Source of the DNA: Acidovorax sp. 69
Lineage (GTDB): Bacteria; Pseudomonadota; Gammaproteobacteria; Burkholderiales; Burkholderiaceae_C
Length of the DNA: 64,000 bases
Assembly: GCF_002797445.1 (NCBI RefSeq)
Contig: NZ_PGEP01000001.1
Location: forward strand, 3,162,501-3,226,500
Direction of reading: 5' to 3'
In this document: in pieces, positions 55,415 through 64,000 of the stretch
How the letters are laid out: each line of letters begins with the position of its first letter
Position numbering within the stretch: position 1 is the stretch's first letter
Made by a program: the position numbers and the translations under genes
The notes under the pieces: generated by a model
What the model saw: the letters and a program-made list of their open reading frames with translations, nothing else
Told to the model about the DNA's origin: nothing
Databases searched by the model: none

Positions 55415-56308
55415 TCATGCAGGCTCGCGCGCTCTGCCCCGTGCGGCCTGCGTTTCGCGCACCGGCGGCAATCCAAACAAACGACTGTACTCGCGCGTGA
55501 ACTGGGGCACACTCTCGTAACCTACCGCAAACGCGGCGCCGCTGGCGCTGGCGCCCTCAGACAGCATCAACCGCCGCGCCTCAATCAGGCGCAGTTGCTT
55601 CTGAAACTGCAGGGGTGACAAGGAGGTGACCGCCCTGAAATGCTGATGGAAGGACGACGGGCTCATGCCCGCCAGCGCCGCAAGACTCTCCACCGGAAGG
55701 GACTGGGCAAAGTCGGTACGCAACACGGCAACGGCACGCGCCACACGTTGCACATGGCTGCCAGGCCAACCCAGGCGGCGGATAGCGGCGCCATGGCGGC
55801 CAGCAAGCAACCAGTAGTGCAATTCGCGCACCAAAGGGGCGTGCAACAGCGGCACCGCCTCTGGCCGCTCCAGCAAGCGCACGAGACGCAATGCCACGTC
55901 TGCCACTTCGGCATCGGTGGGGTCCACACGCACAGGTGCATGATCCCCCAGCGGCGCAGCGCCCATCTGCGCAGAAAGATCGGCGATGACCGGCAGGTTC
56001 AGTTCCAACGCCAGGCACAGATAAGGAGCGGCCGCACTGGCTCGCGTAATCTGACTCACCAAAGGAACATCGGCGGTGATAAGCAGTGACTCCCCTGCCG
56101 CAAACTCGAAGGTTTGCGGCCCCATCGTCACTTGCTTGCAGCCTTGCAACACGAGGCAGACAAGAGGATGCGAAATGGCGTGTAACAGCCCGCTGGGCTC
56201 AGTGGCCCGCACTGCACTCATTCCTGGTATCGCTGTCTGCACGACACTGCCCTTGCTGATATGGGCTTCTGCGTAGCGGCTCACGGCCTGAAACAATGGG
56301 GTCGTCAT
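55415..56308 (-). CDS. AraC family transcriptional regulator
   Basis: A 297-residue regulator with an AraC_N cupin-like sensor domain (ISKGSVVQTAIPGMSAVRAT, LVCLVLQGCKQVTMGPQTFE) and a C-terminal double helix-turn-helix: LPVESLAALAGMSPSSFHQH and ARRLMLSEGASASGAAFAVG followed by YESVPQFTREYSRLFG. It belongs to the group next to SDR or alcohol-dehydrogenase genes. The SDR gene diverges from it with 134 bases between starts, so it probably controls that gene. The start at 56308 is chosen because the upstream in-frame extension is not family-like. The 290 bases downstream (55123-55414) contain no recognised gene. Confidence 0.9.
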   Translation of the reverse strand: MTTPLFQAVSRYAEAHISKGSVVQTAIPGMSAVRATEPSGLLHAISHPLVCLVLQGCKQVTMGPQTFEFAAGESLLITADVPLVSQITRASAAAPYLCLALELNLPVIADLSAQMGAAPLGDHAPVRVDPTDAEVADVALRLVRLLERPEAVPLLHAPLVRELHYWLLAGRHGAAIRRLGWPGSHVQRVARAVAVLRTDFAQSLPVESLAALAGMSPSSFHQHFRAVTSLSPLQFQKQLRLIEARRLMLSEGASASGAAFAVGYESVPQFTREYSRLFGLPPVRETQAARGRAREPA

Positions 56309-56442
56309 ACGGCCAAGCGTACCGCGTCGTAGGCCACTTGCCATTCGTTTTGGAGGATCAGGCAAAAATTGAAGAGATTTCGGCAACACCCACGGGCGCT
56401 TCGCCGAGACACTGGACTTCACACAACACAGGAAGCCCAGCC

Positions 56443-57234
56443 ATGTCAGGAACCGCCCTCGCAAATCCTCCCACTCACAAAACCACCATCAGCCTGGTTA
56501 CCGGCGCCAGTCGAGGCCTAGGCCGCAATACAGCCCTGAGCATTGCACGCGCCGGTGGCGACGTGATTGTTACCTTCCACAGCAACGCCGACGAAGCGCA
56601 AGCCGTGGTGACCGAGATCGCAGCGCTGGGCCGCAAGGCCATTGCCTTGCAGCTCGACACGGGCGCCGCCACTACATTTGCAGGCTTTTCCGAACGCCTG
56701 CGCGCCGCGCTGGAGAGCACGTGGCAGCGCGGCAGCATCGATCACCTTGTCAACAATGCCGGTCACGGCGACTGCGCCACGTTCACAGACACTACCGAGG
56801 CGCAGTTTGACCGCCTGGTCAACGTGCACTTCAAGGGCGTCTTTTTCCTCACACAGACATTGCTGCCACTGATCGCTGACGGTGGGCGCATCGTGAACCT
56901 CTCAACAGGACTGACGCGCCTGTCCCTACCAGGCTATGCCGCGTATGCAGCGGCCAAGGGTGCGGTGGAGGTGCTCACACGCTACCTGGCCAAAGAACTG
57001 GGCGCCCGTGGCATTGCGGTAAATACCGTCGCACCGGGGGCCATCGAAACCGACTTTGGCGGCGGCGCCGTGCGCGACAACCCTGCACTGAACCAGCAGC
57101 TCGCTCAGGCAACAGCGCTGGGCCGCGTGGGCGTGCCAGACGACATAGGCCCCATGGTGGCCAGCCTGCTTGCCCCCAGCAATCGCTGGGTGACGGCGCA
57201 GCGCATTGAAGTGTCCGGTGGCCAAGCGCTCTGA
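56443..57234 (+). CDS. short-chain dehydrogenase/reductase
   Basis: A 263-residue classical SDR. TTISLVTGASRGLGRNTALS is the NAD(P)-binding TGxxxGxG motif, preceded by a short leader; HLVNNAGHGDCATFTD the NNAG motif; and RIVNLSTGLTRLSLPGYAAY then AAAKG supplies Ser-Tyr-Lys. GIAVNTVAPGAIETDFGGGA and RIEVSGGQAL complete the fold. An Arg after the first Gly in GASRGLG and the absence of an acidic residue after strand two suggest NADPH preference. Substrate unknown; divergent AraC-type regulator suggests induction. Confidence 0.9.
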   Translation: MSGTALANPPTHKTTISLVTGASRGLGRNTALSIARAGGDVIVTFHSNADEAQAVVTEIAALGRKAIALQLDTGAATTFAGFSERLRAALESTWQRGSIDHLVNNAGHGDCATFTDTTEAQFDRLVNVHFKGVFFLTQTLLPLIADGGRIVNLSTGLTRLSLPGYAAYAAAKGAVEVLTRYLAKELGARGIAVNTVAPGAIETDFGGGAVRDNPALNQQLAQATALGRVGVPDDIGPMVASLLAPSNRWVTAQRIEVSGGQAL

Positions 57235-57399
57235 CCCCAAAGTCGCTTCACGCCGTGCTCTTCAAGAACGAACGACGTCAAGGTGACGATGCCGCCGCTT
57301 GCACGGTGGTCGGCGGTTTCAAGGAGCGATCTTGTCACGCGCAGCAGCCAACGAACAGCACCTTGAAGCGTGGCAAAAATCAGTAGATCCGATCGCGGG

Positions 57400-58113
57400 T
57401 CAACGCATTTGTACGGAGCCTGAAACCGTGACAACAACCTGCGCCTTGCCTGCCTCCACCGGCACGGCCGAGTCGGAGAATGACGAGGCCTTGGCCTCCA
57501 TGGCCATCATGCGCGGACGGGGGCCAGGAGACATCTCGTTGCTGTTCACTGCCACCTCGCGCAGGCCGTAATTGGCAAAGCCGAAGCCCTTGGTCAGCTC
57601 AGCAGCGCGAGACTTGAACTGCTCGATGGCTTGTGTCTGCGCGTCGGTCTCGACCTTGGCACGGGCCTCGCGCGACAACGCAAACGCCACCTGGCTGATG
57701 GCCATAGATTGGATCTTGCCGGCCGTGGTAGTGATGCGCGAGAAGTCACGCCCCTCCATGACAAGCTCAGCACGGCCCTGCCAGCCATTGACTTTGCCGT
57801 CTTTGCCATAGCGCGGGTACAGACCAAAAGGGCCCGTTCGCAGATCAAGTTGACCTGGCTGCGCGCTGCGTTTGGCCTCAGTCAGCGCGGCGTCGAGCGC
57901 CTGCTTGAGTTGGGTCTGCACGGCAGCAGCATCAGACCCCTCCTTGTTTGCAGAGAGTGTGACCACCAGCAAGTCCTGCTGCACCTCGACCGTGCCCGTG
58001 GCCGCCAGCTGCACCACATTGCGTGTTTCCGGTGGCGCAGCACTCTGAGCGCTGGCCGCAGCAGTGCAGGCCAGCAAAGCGGCGGTCGCGATCAAACGGG
58101 TTGTGATTTTCAT
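57400..58113 (-). CDS. SIMPL domain-containing periplasmic protein (DUF541)
   Basis: A 237-residue exported protein with signal peptide MKITTRLIATAALLACTAAA then SAQ, followed by a SIMPL/DUF541 domain: VVQLAATGTVEVQQDLLVVT, SDAAAVQTQLKQALDAALTE, YGKDGKVNGWQGRAELVMEG and ISQVAFALSREARAKVETDA. SIMPL proteins form large periplasmic or surface oligomers; their precise roles vary and are mostly unknown. The start at 58113 matches the signal peptide. A 214-base region separates it from the divergent ompR gene. Confidence 0.87.
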   Translation of the reverse strand: MKITTRLIATAALLACTAAASAQSAAPPETRNVVQLAATGTVEVQQDLLVVTLSANKEGSDAAAVQTQLKQALDAALTEAKRSAQPGQLDLRTGPFGLYPRYGKDGKVNGWQGRAELVMEGRDFSRITTTAGKIQSMAISQVAFALSREARAKVETDAQTQAIEQFKSRAAELTKGFGFANYGLREVAVNSNEMSPGPRPRMMAMEAKASSFSDSAVPVEAGKAQVVVTVSGSVQMR

Positions 58114-58234
58114 GGTGAAAGCCTTTTCAAAGAGGGGCGCAAACGACAATCCAGCTGCGCAGGCGGCTACCTTACCCGCAGCCACATACGCCCCGATGAA
58201 ACTGCTGCCGCGAGAATGCGAGACGCAGCAAAAC

Positions 58235-58310
58235 TTGTAACATTTGGTCAAAGCACCACGTAAAAAGCGAACTTCGGCGTTCCAAGTGGTCAGAATCGGC
58301 TCTGTTACAA
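58235..58310. promoter_or_regulatory. inverted TTGTAACA ... TGTTACAA pair upstream of ompR
   Basis: TTGTAACA (58235-58242) and TGTTACAA (58303-58310) are perfect complements, 60 bases apart, between the SIMPL gene and ompR. GTTACA/TGTAAC are recurring half-sites of OmpR in enterobacteria, so autoregulation is possible; this is inference. Confidence 0.4.
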
Positions 58311-58328
58311 ATTGGACTTGGGATCAAC

Positions 58329-59060
58329 ATGGCCACAACAATCAACCGCACCGACAAAGTTCTGGTGGTAGACGACGATGCACGAATCCGCGATTTGCTG
58401 CGCCGCTATCTCACGCAAGAGGGTTTTGAAGTCATGGTCGCCGAAGACGGCAAAGCACTGAACCGACTGCTGCTGCGTGAAACCGTGGACCTCATCGTGC
58501 TGGACTTAATGATGCCAGGCGAAGACGGTCTGTCGATCTGCCGCCGTCTTCGCGCTGCAAATGACAGGACTCCCATCATCATGCTCACAGCCAAGGGAGA
58601 AGATGTGGACCGCATTGTGGGCCTGGAAGTAGGGGCAGACGACTACCTGGGCAAACCCTTTAACCCTCGCGAACTGTTGGCACGCATTCACGCGGTGTTG
58701 CGCCGCCGCCCTGCTCAGGAAGCGCCGGGCGCTCCCTCAGGCGACAACGAAGTGGTCACCTTCGGACCCTTTACCTTTGATCTGGGAACCCGTGCCCTGC
58801 AGCGCAATGGAGAAGAACTCCCCCTGACCACCGGTGAATTCGCCATGCTCAAGGCCTTGGTGCGCCACCCGCGCCAGCCTTTGTCGCGCGAAAAGCTGGC
58901 TTTGCTGGCACGCGGTCGTGAATTCGAGCCGTTTGACCGCAGCCTGGACGTCCAAGTGTCACGCCTGCGCAAACTGGTGGAAGTGGATGCGGCAGCGCCC
59001 CGCTACATTCAGACCGTGTGGGGTGTGGGCTATGTGTTCGTTCCAGACGGAACGAATTAA
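58329..59060 (+). CDS. ompR: response regulator OmpR
   Basis: A 243-residue OmpR/PhoB-type regulator. The receiver domain has KVLVVDDDARIRDLLRRYLT (acidic pocket), LIVLDLMMPGEDGLSICRRL with the phospho-acceptor Asp, MLTAKGEDVDRIVGLEVGAD (Thr) and DDYLGKPFNPRELLARI (Lys). The C-terminal winged helix includes PLTTGEFAMLKALVRHPRQP and FDRSLDVQVSRLRKLVEVDA then IQTVWGVGYVF. It is followed after 6 bases by the cognate kinase, giving an OmpR/EnvZ system that probably senses osmotic or envelope conditions. Confidence 0.95.
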   Translation: MATTINRTDKVLVVDDDARIRDLLRRYLTQEGFEVMVAEDGKALNRLLLRETVDLIVLDLMMPGEDGLSICRRLRAANDRTPIIMLTAKGEDVDRIVGLEVGADDYLGKPFNPRELLARIHAVLRRRPAQEAPGAPSGDNEVVTFGPFTFDLGTRALQRNGEELPLTTGEFAMLKALVRHPRQPLSREKLALLARGREFEPFDRSLDVQVSRLRKLVEVDAAAPRYIQTVWGVGYVFVPDGTN

Positions 59061-59066
59061 CTGCAC

Positions 59067-60593
59067 ATGTTCAGAACTGAGGGCAAGCCGAGGCCTTCGC
59101 CTCGGAAGTCCGTGACCGCCTCCGAAGCAACAAGTCCAGCACCACTTGAGGCCATCCGGCGGGCGCGGGAGCAACGCGCCCGCGTGGGACTGAACCTGTT
59201 CTGGCGTACGTTTTTTCTCCTTGCGCTGCTGCTGGTGGGCAGCATCCTGGCTTGGCTGCAAACTTTGCGTGCGCTCGAATTCGAGCCACGCACGCTGCAA
59301 ACGGCGCAACAGATCGCGTCGCTCGTCAACCTGAGTAGAGCGGCGCTGGTGCACTCCGATGCGATCGCGCGGGTATCGCTGATCAAGACCATGGCAGACC
59401 AGGAGGGTGTCCGCATCCTTCCGCGCGAGCCCAAGGACAAATACGCGCTGCTCGACCCCACTGCGCTGGGGAATCGGCTGACCGATGAACTCACAATGCG
59501 CCTGGGTCCCGACACCATCGTGGCCCAGAGCGTGAATGGCGAAACCGGTCTATGGGTGGGCTTCAATATCAACGGTGACCCTAACTGGCTGCTGATGGAC
59601 CGTTCCCGGTTCAGCCCTGCCGGTGGCCGCACCTGGCTGATCTGGCTCATCACGGCCGCAGCACTGTCGCTGGCGGGCGCTGCAGCCATTGCACGTTTGA
59701 TCAATCGTCCGCTCAAGCAACTGTCTTACGCTGCAAACCGGGTCAAAGACGGCGACTTTGCCGCCAGCCACTTGGATGAAGAGGTTGTAACCAGTGAAAT
59801 CCGTGAAGTAAACATCGGCTTCAACCGCATGGCCCAGAAACTGGCCAAGCTTGAGCAGGATCGCGCCGTGATGCTTGCAGGGATTTCGCACGATTTGCGC
59901 ACGCCACTGGCACGCTTGCGACTGGAAACAGAGATGAGCGTCAACGACGAAGTAGCGCGCGAACACATGGTCGCCGACATCGTGCAACTCGACGCCACCA
60001 TCGATAAGTTTCTCGACTACGCACGGCCCGATCACGTCACGCTGACCCCCGTCAACCTGCATGCCGTGGTGTCATCTTGTGTGTATGCCGTACAGGACCA
60101 CCGCGAATTGCAGATCACGATGTCGGTGCCTGAAGACGTCAACGTGCTGGCCGACGAAGTCGAGTTGGCCCGTGTGATTTCGAACCTGCTGGAAAACGCC
60201 AGACGCTATGGAAAAACAGAAGAAAGCGGCATTACCAGCGTAGACATCGTTGCCAAGAGCCGTGAAAACTGGGTGCTGATCAAGCTACGTGACCACGGTG
60301 CAGGGGTGCCACCAGAGCAACTGTCCAACTTGACCAAACCATTTTTCCGTGGCGACTCGGCCCGCACGGCAGCAGCAGGCGCGGGCCTGGGCCTGTCCAT
60401 CGTCGACAAGACGGTGCAGCGCATGGGGGGCATCTTTGCACTGGCCAACTCCAGCACAGGCGGCTTGGTGGCGCATCTGCAACTTCAGCGTGCCACCGAC
60501 CTACCAGAGGGCGCAGACCCGAAGCAGCGCCTGCAGCGCCCCGCCATCAAGCGCCAATTGCCCAGGCGCCGCGCCGAGGACAAGACCGCCTGA
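59067..60593 (+). CDS. envZ: sensor histidine kinase EnvZ
   Basis: A 508-residue inner-membrane kinase. A Lys/Arg/Pro-rich cytoplasmic start leads to TM1 (about 48-68, FWRTFFLLALLLVGSILAWL), a periplasmic sensor of about 120 residues, TM2 (about 190-210, TWLIWLITAAALSLAGAAAI) and a HAMP region (LINRPLKQLSYAANRVKDGD). Kinase motifs: H box LAGISHDLRTPLARLRLETE, N box ISNLLENARRYG, G1 LRDHGAGVPPEQL, F FRGDSARTAAAG and G2 AGLGLSIVDKTV. Partner of the preceding ompR. A perfect 13-bp hairpin terminator follows. Confidence 0.94.
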   Translation: MFRTEGKPRPSPRKSVTASEATSPAPLEAIRRAREQRARVGLNLFWRTFFLLALLLVGSILAWLQTLRALEFEPRTLQTAQQIASLVNLSRAALVHSDAIARVSLIKTMADQEGVRILPREPKDKYALLDPTALGNRLTDELTMRLGPDTIVAQSVNGETGLWVGFNINGDPNWLLMDRSRFSPAGGRTWLIWLITAAALSLAGAAAIARLINRPLKQLSYAANRVKDGDFAASHLDEEVVTSEIREVNIGFNRMAQKLAKLEQDRAVMLAGISHDLRTPLARLRLETEMSVNDEVAREHMVADIVQLDATIDKFLDYARPDHVTLTPVNLHAVVSSCVYAVQDHRELQITMSVPEDVNVLADEVELARVISNLLENARRYGKTEESGITSVDIVAKSRENWVLIKLRDHGAGVPPEQLSNLTKPFFRGDSARTAAAGAGLGLSIVDKTVQRMGGIFALANSSTGGLVAHLQLQRATDLPEGADPKQRLQRPAIKRQLPRRRAEDKTA

Positions 60594-60612
60594 AACCCTG
60601 CTGCTACCAACA

Positions 60613-60645
60613 ATAGAAAGCCCCGCTGGACGGGGCTTTCTATTT
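60613..60645 (+). terminator. Rho-independent terminator after envZ
   Basis: Thirteen-base perfect stem ATAGAAAGCCCCG / CGGGGCTTTCTAT with a CTGGA loop, then TTT. Also convergent with the end of the glucarate dehydratase gene. Confidence 0.9.
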
Positions 60646-60742
60646 GGTACCGCAATGCTTGGTTAAAAATCCGGGCACACACAAGCGCGAGACATGGCCA
60701 GCGAATTTTGTATGGTGTTGGGTTATGTGCGTTTCGGTGTAC

Positions 60743-62101
60743 TCAGCGCACCATGCAAGGCGCCTTGTTGTTGAACTTCCAGCCCGGGATCAGGTACTGC
60801 ATCGCAATCGCGTCGTCGCGCGCACCCAGGCCATGCTGCAGGTACAGGCGGTGCGCGCGCTCCACCTCGTCCATGTCCAATTCCACGCCCAGGCCGGGTT
60901 TCTTGGGCAACTGGATGAAGCCGTCCTTGATCTGGAACGGCTGTTTCGTCAGACGCTCGCCGTCCTGCCAGATCCAGTGCGTGTCGATGGCGGTCACGCG
61001 GCCCGGGGCGGCGGCGCCCACGTGGGTGAACATGGCCAGCGAGACGTCGAAGTGGTTGTTCGAATGCGAGCCCCAGGTCAGCCCGAAGGCCTGGCACATC
61101 TGCGCCACGCGCACCGAGCCGGCCATGGTCCAGAAGTGCGGGTCGGCCAGGGGGATGTCCACCGACTGCAGGGCCAGGCTGTGCGCCATCTCGCGCCAGT
61201 CGGTCGCCACCATGTTGGTGGCGGTGGGCAGGCCCGTGGCGCGGCGGAACTCGGCCATCACCTCGCGGCCCGAGAACACGCCTTCGGCACCGCAAGGGTC
61301 TTCGGCATAGGCCATCACGCCGTGCAGGTCGCGCGTGATGCGGATGGCGTCCTTCAGCAGCCAGCCGCCGTTGGGGTCCAGCGTGACGCGGGCGTCGGGA
61401 AAGCGCTCGTGCAGCGCGCGGATGGCCTCGACCTCTTCCTCGCCGCGCAGCACGCCGCCCTTGAGCTTGAAGTCGGCGAAGCCATAGCGCTCGTACGCCG
61501 CCTCGGCCAGGCGCACGATGCCCTCGGCGTCCATGGCCTTTTCGTTGCGCAGGCGGAACCAGTCGTTGTCGGCACCGGGCTCCGTGCGGTAATTGAGATC
61601 GGTCTTGGCGCGGTCGCCCACGTAGAACAGGTAGCCCAGCATCTGCACCGCCTCGCGCTGCACACCATCGCCCAGCAGCGCGGCCACGGGCACATTCAGG
61701 TGCTGGCCCAGCAGGTCCAAGAAGGCCGACTCCACCGCCGTCACGGCATGGATGGTGATGCGCAGGTCAAAGGTCTGCAGGCCGCGCCCGCCCGCGTCGC
61801 GGTCGGCAAACTGGGCGCGCATGGCATTGAGCACCGCGTTGTGGTGGCCGATGGGCCGGCCCACGATCAGCGGCCGCGCGTCCTCGATGGTCTGGCGAAT
61901 CTTCTCGCCGCCGGGCACCTCGCCCACCCCGGTGTTGCCCGCGCTGTCGCGCAGGATGATCAGGTTGCGCGTGAAGAAGGGGCCGTGCGCACCGCTCAGG
62001 TTCATGAGCATGCTGTCGTGGCCCGCCACGGGCACCACGCGCAGCTCGGTGACGACGGGGGTGCTGGCAAGGGCTTCGGGGGCTGTGGAAGGTGTGTTCA
62101 T
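60743..62101 (-). CDS. gudD: D-glucarate dehydratase
   Basis: A 452-residue enolase-superfamily enzyme converting D-glucarate (and possibly L-idarate) to 5-keto-4-deoxy-D-glucarate. It has [11 protein letters not shown] (Lys-x-Lys base), [20 protein letters not shown] (metal Asp), [12 protein letters not shown] (metal Glu), [20 protein letters not shown] (metal Asn) and [20 protein letters not shown] with the catalytic His. The start [20 protein letters not shown] and length fit GudD. It is the promoter-distal gene after kdgD and the TctC binding protein on the same strand, forming a glucarate catabolic unit. Confidence 0.95.
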   Translation of the reverse strand: MNTPSTAPEALASTPVVTELRVVPVAGHDSMLMNLSGAHGPFFTRNLIILRDSAGNTGVGEVPGGEKIRQTIEDARPLIVGRPIGHHNAVLNAMRAQFADRDAGGRGLQTFDLRITIHAVTAVESAFLDLLGQHLNVPVAALLGDGVQREAVQMLGYLFYVGDRAKTDLNYRTEPGADNDWFRLRNEKAMDAEGIVRLAEAAYERYGFADFKLKGGVLRGEEEVEAIRALHERFPDARVTLDPNGGWLLKDAIRITRDLHGVMAYAEDPCGAEGVFSGREVMAEFRRATGLPTATNMVATDWREMAHSLALQSVDIPLADPHFWTMAGSVRVAQMCQAFGLTWGSHSNNHFDVSLAMFTHVGAAAPGRVTAIDTHWIWQDGERLTKQPFQIKDGFIQLPKKPGLGVELDMDEVERAHRLYLQHGLGARDDAIAMQYLIPGWKFNNKAPCMVR

Positions 62102-62149
62102 GGTGGTTTTCAGTGGCTAAGCCACGAGGCGGGCGATTGGGTGGAATGC

Positions 62150-62264
62150 GCGCGGCCCAAGCCAGGACCGCCGCGCAAGGGCCGCCCCGCCGCGCTGGCG
62201 GTGTCCCCCTTCCCGAATGGCGCAGCCATTCGAGAGAAGGGGAAGGCGCGAAGCGACTCAGAGG
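62150..62264 (+). repeat. dispersed GC-rich repeat, family B, copy 2
   Basis: GCCGCCCCGCCGCGCTGGCG, GTGTCCCCCTTCC, then hairpin CGAATGGC-GCA-GCCATTCG (62214-62232) and GAGAAGGGGAAGGCGCGAAG, CGACTCAG. It shares its outer blocks with copy 1 at 12.4 kb and fills the space between gudD and the tctC-type gene. Confidence 0.7.
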
Positions 62265-62275
62265 GTTGTATCGAA

Positions 62276-63247
62276 TCAATCTGCAGTGATCTTTCGGGTT
62301 TCGATCACTGTCTTCCAGCGCGCGAACTCTCGCGCCTGGTAGGCGGTGAAGGCTTCGGGCGTGCTCGCCACGATCTCCAGGCCCTGCTCCAGCATGCGCT
62401 TCTTCACGGCGGGGTCGTTCATGGCGGCGATGGCGGCGTCCGCGAGCTTCTTCTTGAGCGCAGGCGGCAGGCCCTTGGGCGCGGCCATGCCTTGCCAGGA
62501 GTAGACCTCCGCACCGACGACCCCAGACTCAGCCAGCGTGGGCACATCGGGCAGCACCGGGCTGCGCTTGTCACCCGTGACGGCGATGGCGTGCAGCTTG
62601 CCGGCACGGATGTGCTGCAGCACGGCATTCACGTTCTGGAACGAAAAATCCACCTGCCCGCCCAGCAGGTCGTTGATGGCCGGTGCGCCGCCCTTGTAGG
62701 GGATGTGCAGGCCTTCGGTGCCGCTTTGCTGCCAGAACACTTCGGCCGAGAGGTGGTCCGAAGAGCCGTTGCCCGAACTGGCGAAGCTCACCTTGCCGGG
62801 GTTGGCCTTGAGCTGGGCGATCACCTCCTTGACGGTGCGGGCCTTCTGGTTGGGCGCGGCCACCAGCACGTTGGGCGCCTGCACGGGCACGGTGATGTAG
62901 TCAAAGTCCTTGAGCGCGTCGTACGGCACGCTCTTGAGCAGGTGCGGCGCCACGACGAAGGCACCGAGCGAGGACACCAGCAGCGTGTAGCCATCGGGCG
63001 CAGCGCGCTTGACCATGCCGGCGCCCAGCGTGCCCGTGGCACCGGGGCGGTTGTCCACCACGAAGTTCTGCCCCAATTTGTCGCCCATGTGCAGCGCCAT
63101 GGCGCGGGCCACCATGTCGGTGGAGCCACCGGCCGGGAACGGCACGACGATGGTCACGGGTTTCTCAGGCCAGGGGGTGGTCTGTGCCGTTGCGGCAAAG
63201 GCCAGGGTGCAGGCGCTGGCAAGCAGCAGCAGTTTCTTGACGAACAT
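62276..63247 (-). CDS. Bug/TctC family binding protein in the glucarate cluster
   Basis: A 323-residue periplasmic binding protein. Signal peptide MFVKKLLLLASACTLAFAAT then AQ; Bug motifs VTIVVPFPAGGSTDMVARAM, VVDNRPGATGTLGAGMVKRA, PDGYTLLVSSLG, SSGNGSSDHLSAEVFWQQSG and IPYKGGAPAINDLLGGQVDF. It sits between kdgD and gudD, so D-glucarate or galactarate uptake is the likely function (inference). TctA/TctB are not in the window. The ATG is preceded by a GGAG-like site in CCTCCGGAGACATCCACC. Confidence 0.92.
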   Translation of the reverse strand: MFVKKLLLLASACTLAFAATAQTTPWPEKPVTIVVPFPAGGSTDMVARAMALHMGDKLGQNFVVDNRPGATGTLGAGMVKRAAPDGYTLLVSSLGAFVVAPHLLKSVPYDALKDFDYITVPVQAPNVLVAAPNQKARTVKEVIAQLKANPGKVSFASSGNGSSDHLSAEVFWQQSGTEGLHIPYKGGAPAINDLLGGQVDFSFQNVNAVLQHIRAGKLHAIAVTGDKRSPVLPDVPTLAESGVVGAEVYSWQGMAAPKGLPPALKKKLADAAIAAMNDPAVKKRMLEQGLEIVASTPEAFTAYQAREFARWKTVIETRKITAD

Positions 63248-63337
63248 GGTGGATGTCTCCGGAGGTGAAGGGGGTGGTCAATGGCCCTCTTGCGGGGCCT
63301 TGATCGTTCGATTTCTTCGGGGGTGCGCAGGCCGCGT

Positions 63338-64000
63338 TTACTGGGGACCCAGCTTCGCAATCAGCGCCTTGAGCTGCTCCATCTCGGCAGGCTTCAAGTC
63401 CGTCAGCGGCGCACGCACCGGGCCCGCACCATGGCCCACGATGGTGGCGCCCGCCTTGATGATGCTCACGCCATAGCCTTCCACCTTGTTGCGGATGTCC
63501 AGGTAGGGCATGAAGAACTCCTTGAGCAGCTTGTGCTGCGTCGCTGTGTCATCAGCGGCCACCGCCTTGTAGAAGTCCATCGCCGTCTTGGGGATGAAAT
63601 TGAACACCGCCGACGAATACACCGGCGTGCCCAGCGCCTTGTAGGCCGCTGCATACACCTCGGCCGTCGGCAGGCCACCCAGGTACGAAAAACGGTCACC
63701 CATCTTCATGAAGATGGACGACATGGTCTCAATGTTGCCCACGCCGTCCTTGAAACCGATCAGGTTCGGGCAACGATCGGCCAGGGTGGCCAGCGAATTG
63801 GCGGTCAGCTTGGTGCGGTCGCGGTTGTAGACGATGACGCCGAACTTCACGCTATTGCAAACGGCCGCCACATGCTCGATCAGGCCCTCCTGGCCGGCTT
63901 CGGTCAGGTAGTGGGGCAACAGCAGGACGCCGTGGGCACCGGCCTTCTCGGCCTCCTGGGCGCACTGGATGGCAAAACGCGTGGGGCCACCGGCACCGGC
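63338..64000 (-). CDS. kdgD: 5-dehydro-4-deoxyglucarate dehydratase (partial, 5' end outside window)
   Basis: Only the C-terminal about 220 residues are present. It is a DHDPS-family aldolase/dehydratase that converts 5-keto-4-deoxyglucarate to alpha-ketoglutarate semialdehyde with loss of water and CO2. Visible are the active-site Tyr in [14 protein letters not shown] and the Schiff-base Lys in [17 protein letters not shown], followed by [20 protein letters not shown]. The downstream gudD and TctC protein, transcribed in the same direction, support the function. The right window edge cuts the gene. Confidence 0.92.
   Translation of the reverse strand, partial: AGAGGPTRFAIQCAQEAEKAGAHGVLLLPHYLTEAGQEGLIEHVAAVCNSVKFGVIVYNRDRTKLTANSLATLADRCPNLIGFKDGVGNIETMSSIFMKMGDRFSYLGGLPTAEVYAAAYKALGTPVYSSAVFNFIPKTAMDFYKAVAADDTATQHKLLKEFFMPYLDIRNKVEGYGVSIIKAGATIVGHGAGPVRAPLTDLKPAEMEQLKALIAKLGPQ

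Noticed and set aside
60644..63268. An 874-residue plus-strand open frame over gudD and the TctC gene
   Set aside because: It is the antisense shadow of two clear genes; its His/Gly/Val-rich composition and lack of domains are typical of antisense frames in high-GC DNA.

Overview
The window is a high-GC, gene-dense chromosomal segment of a betaproteobacterium, most likely a member of the Comamonadaceae close to Acidovorax (inference). The evidence is the set of Bug-type TctC solute-binding proteins, the EarP/EF-P rhamnosylation pair with Arg32 in EF-P, PhaR and 3-hydroxybutyrate dehydrogenase, a DUF1631 protein, and two families of short dispersed repeats that I associate with this family. 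Both ends cut through genes: rpsB on the left and a 5-dehydro-4-deoxyglucarate dehydratase on the right.

Layout: 1-5.1 kb holds rpsB (partial), an amidase, a DadA-like flavoprotein and the NAD(P)HX repair enzyme. 5.5-6.7 kb is a divergent cadR/short CDF transporter pair with a textbook MerR-type operator. 7.1-7.7 kb is a YitT protein. 8.0-13.4 kb is a tightly coupled periplasmic copper-handling cluster (His-rich protein, small Trp/His protein, TolC-like lipoprotein, Tat multicopper oxidase, cupredoxin, DUF411, CusF-like) without an RND pump or inner-membrane ATPase. 13.5-31 kb carries a P1 peptidase, chemoreceptor, membrane-anchored TAXI protein, DUF1631 protein, ettA, rhlE (whose 3' end overlaps an NAD(P)-binding gene out of frame), an EEP-family enzyme, an M14 lipoprotein, a decayed glutathione S-transferase and a Kef-type antiporter. 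31.2-35.5 kb has tRNA-Arg, a gene-poor stretch with possible phage debris, tRNA-His, a frameshifted ppiD, tRNA-Val and hupB. 35.8-44 kb has tartrate/malate dehydrogenase, pgsA, uvrC and a CoA-transferase/lyase/TctC operon controlled by a divergent LysR regulator.

44-51 kb: the LysR gene overlaps earP, which is followed by efp; then rimO and phaR. Next comes a short segment bounded by a truncated tRNA-Val 3' end and the intact tRNA-Val(GAC), holding an IPTL-CTERM protein and a dead transposase. 51-60.6 kb: hydrolase-relA overlap, 3-hydroxybutyrate dehydrogenase, divergent AraC/SDR pair, SIMPL-domain protein and an OmpR/EnvZ two-component system. 60.7-64 kb is a D-glucarate catabolic group: glucarate dehydratase, a TctC binding protein and KDG dehydratase.

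Most notable signals: (1) an 89-nt out-of-phase overlap in which the Gly-rich tail of RhlE also encodes the Rossmann GATGLVG motif of the next gene; (2) a palindromic repeat family present between genes, twice inside earP in opposite orientation, and apparently as the source of a cupredoxin signal peptide; (3) a 21-bp tRNA-Val 3'-end duplication bracketing a 1.55-kb insertion; (4) a G-tract frameshift in ppiD; (5) an undescribed GST pseudogene. I did not find a clear CRISPR array or a recognisable defence system.
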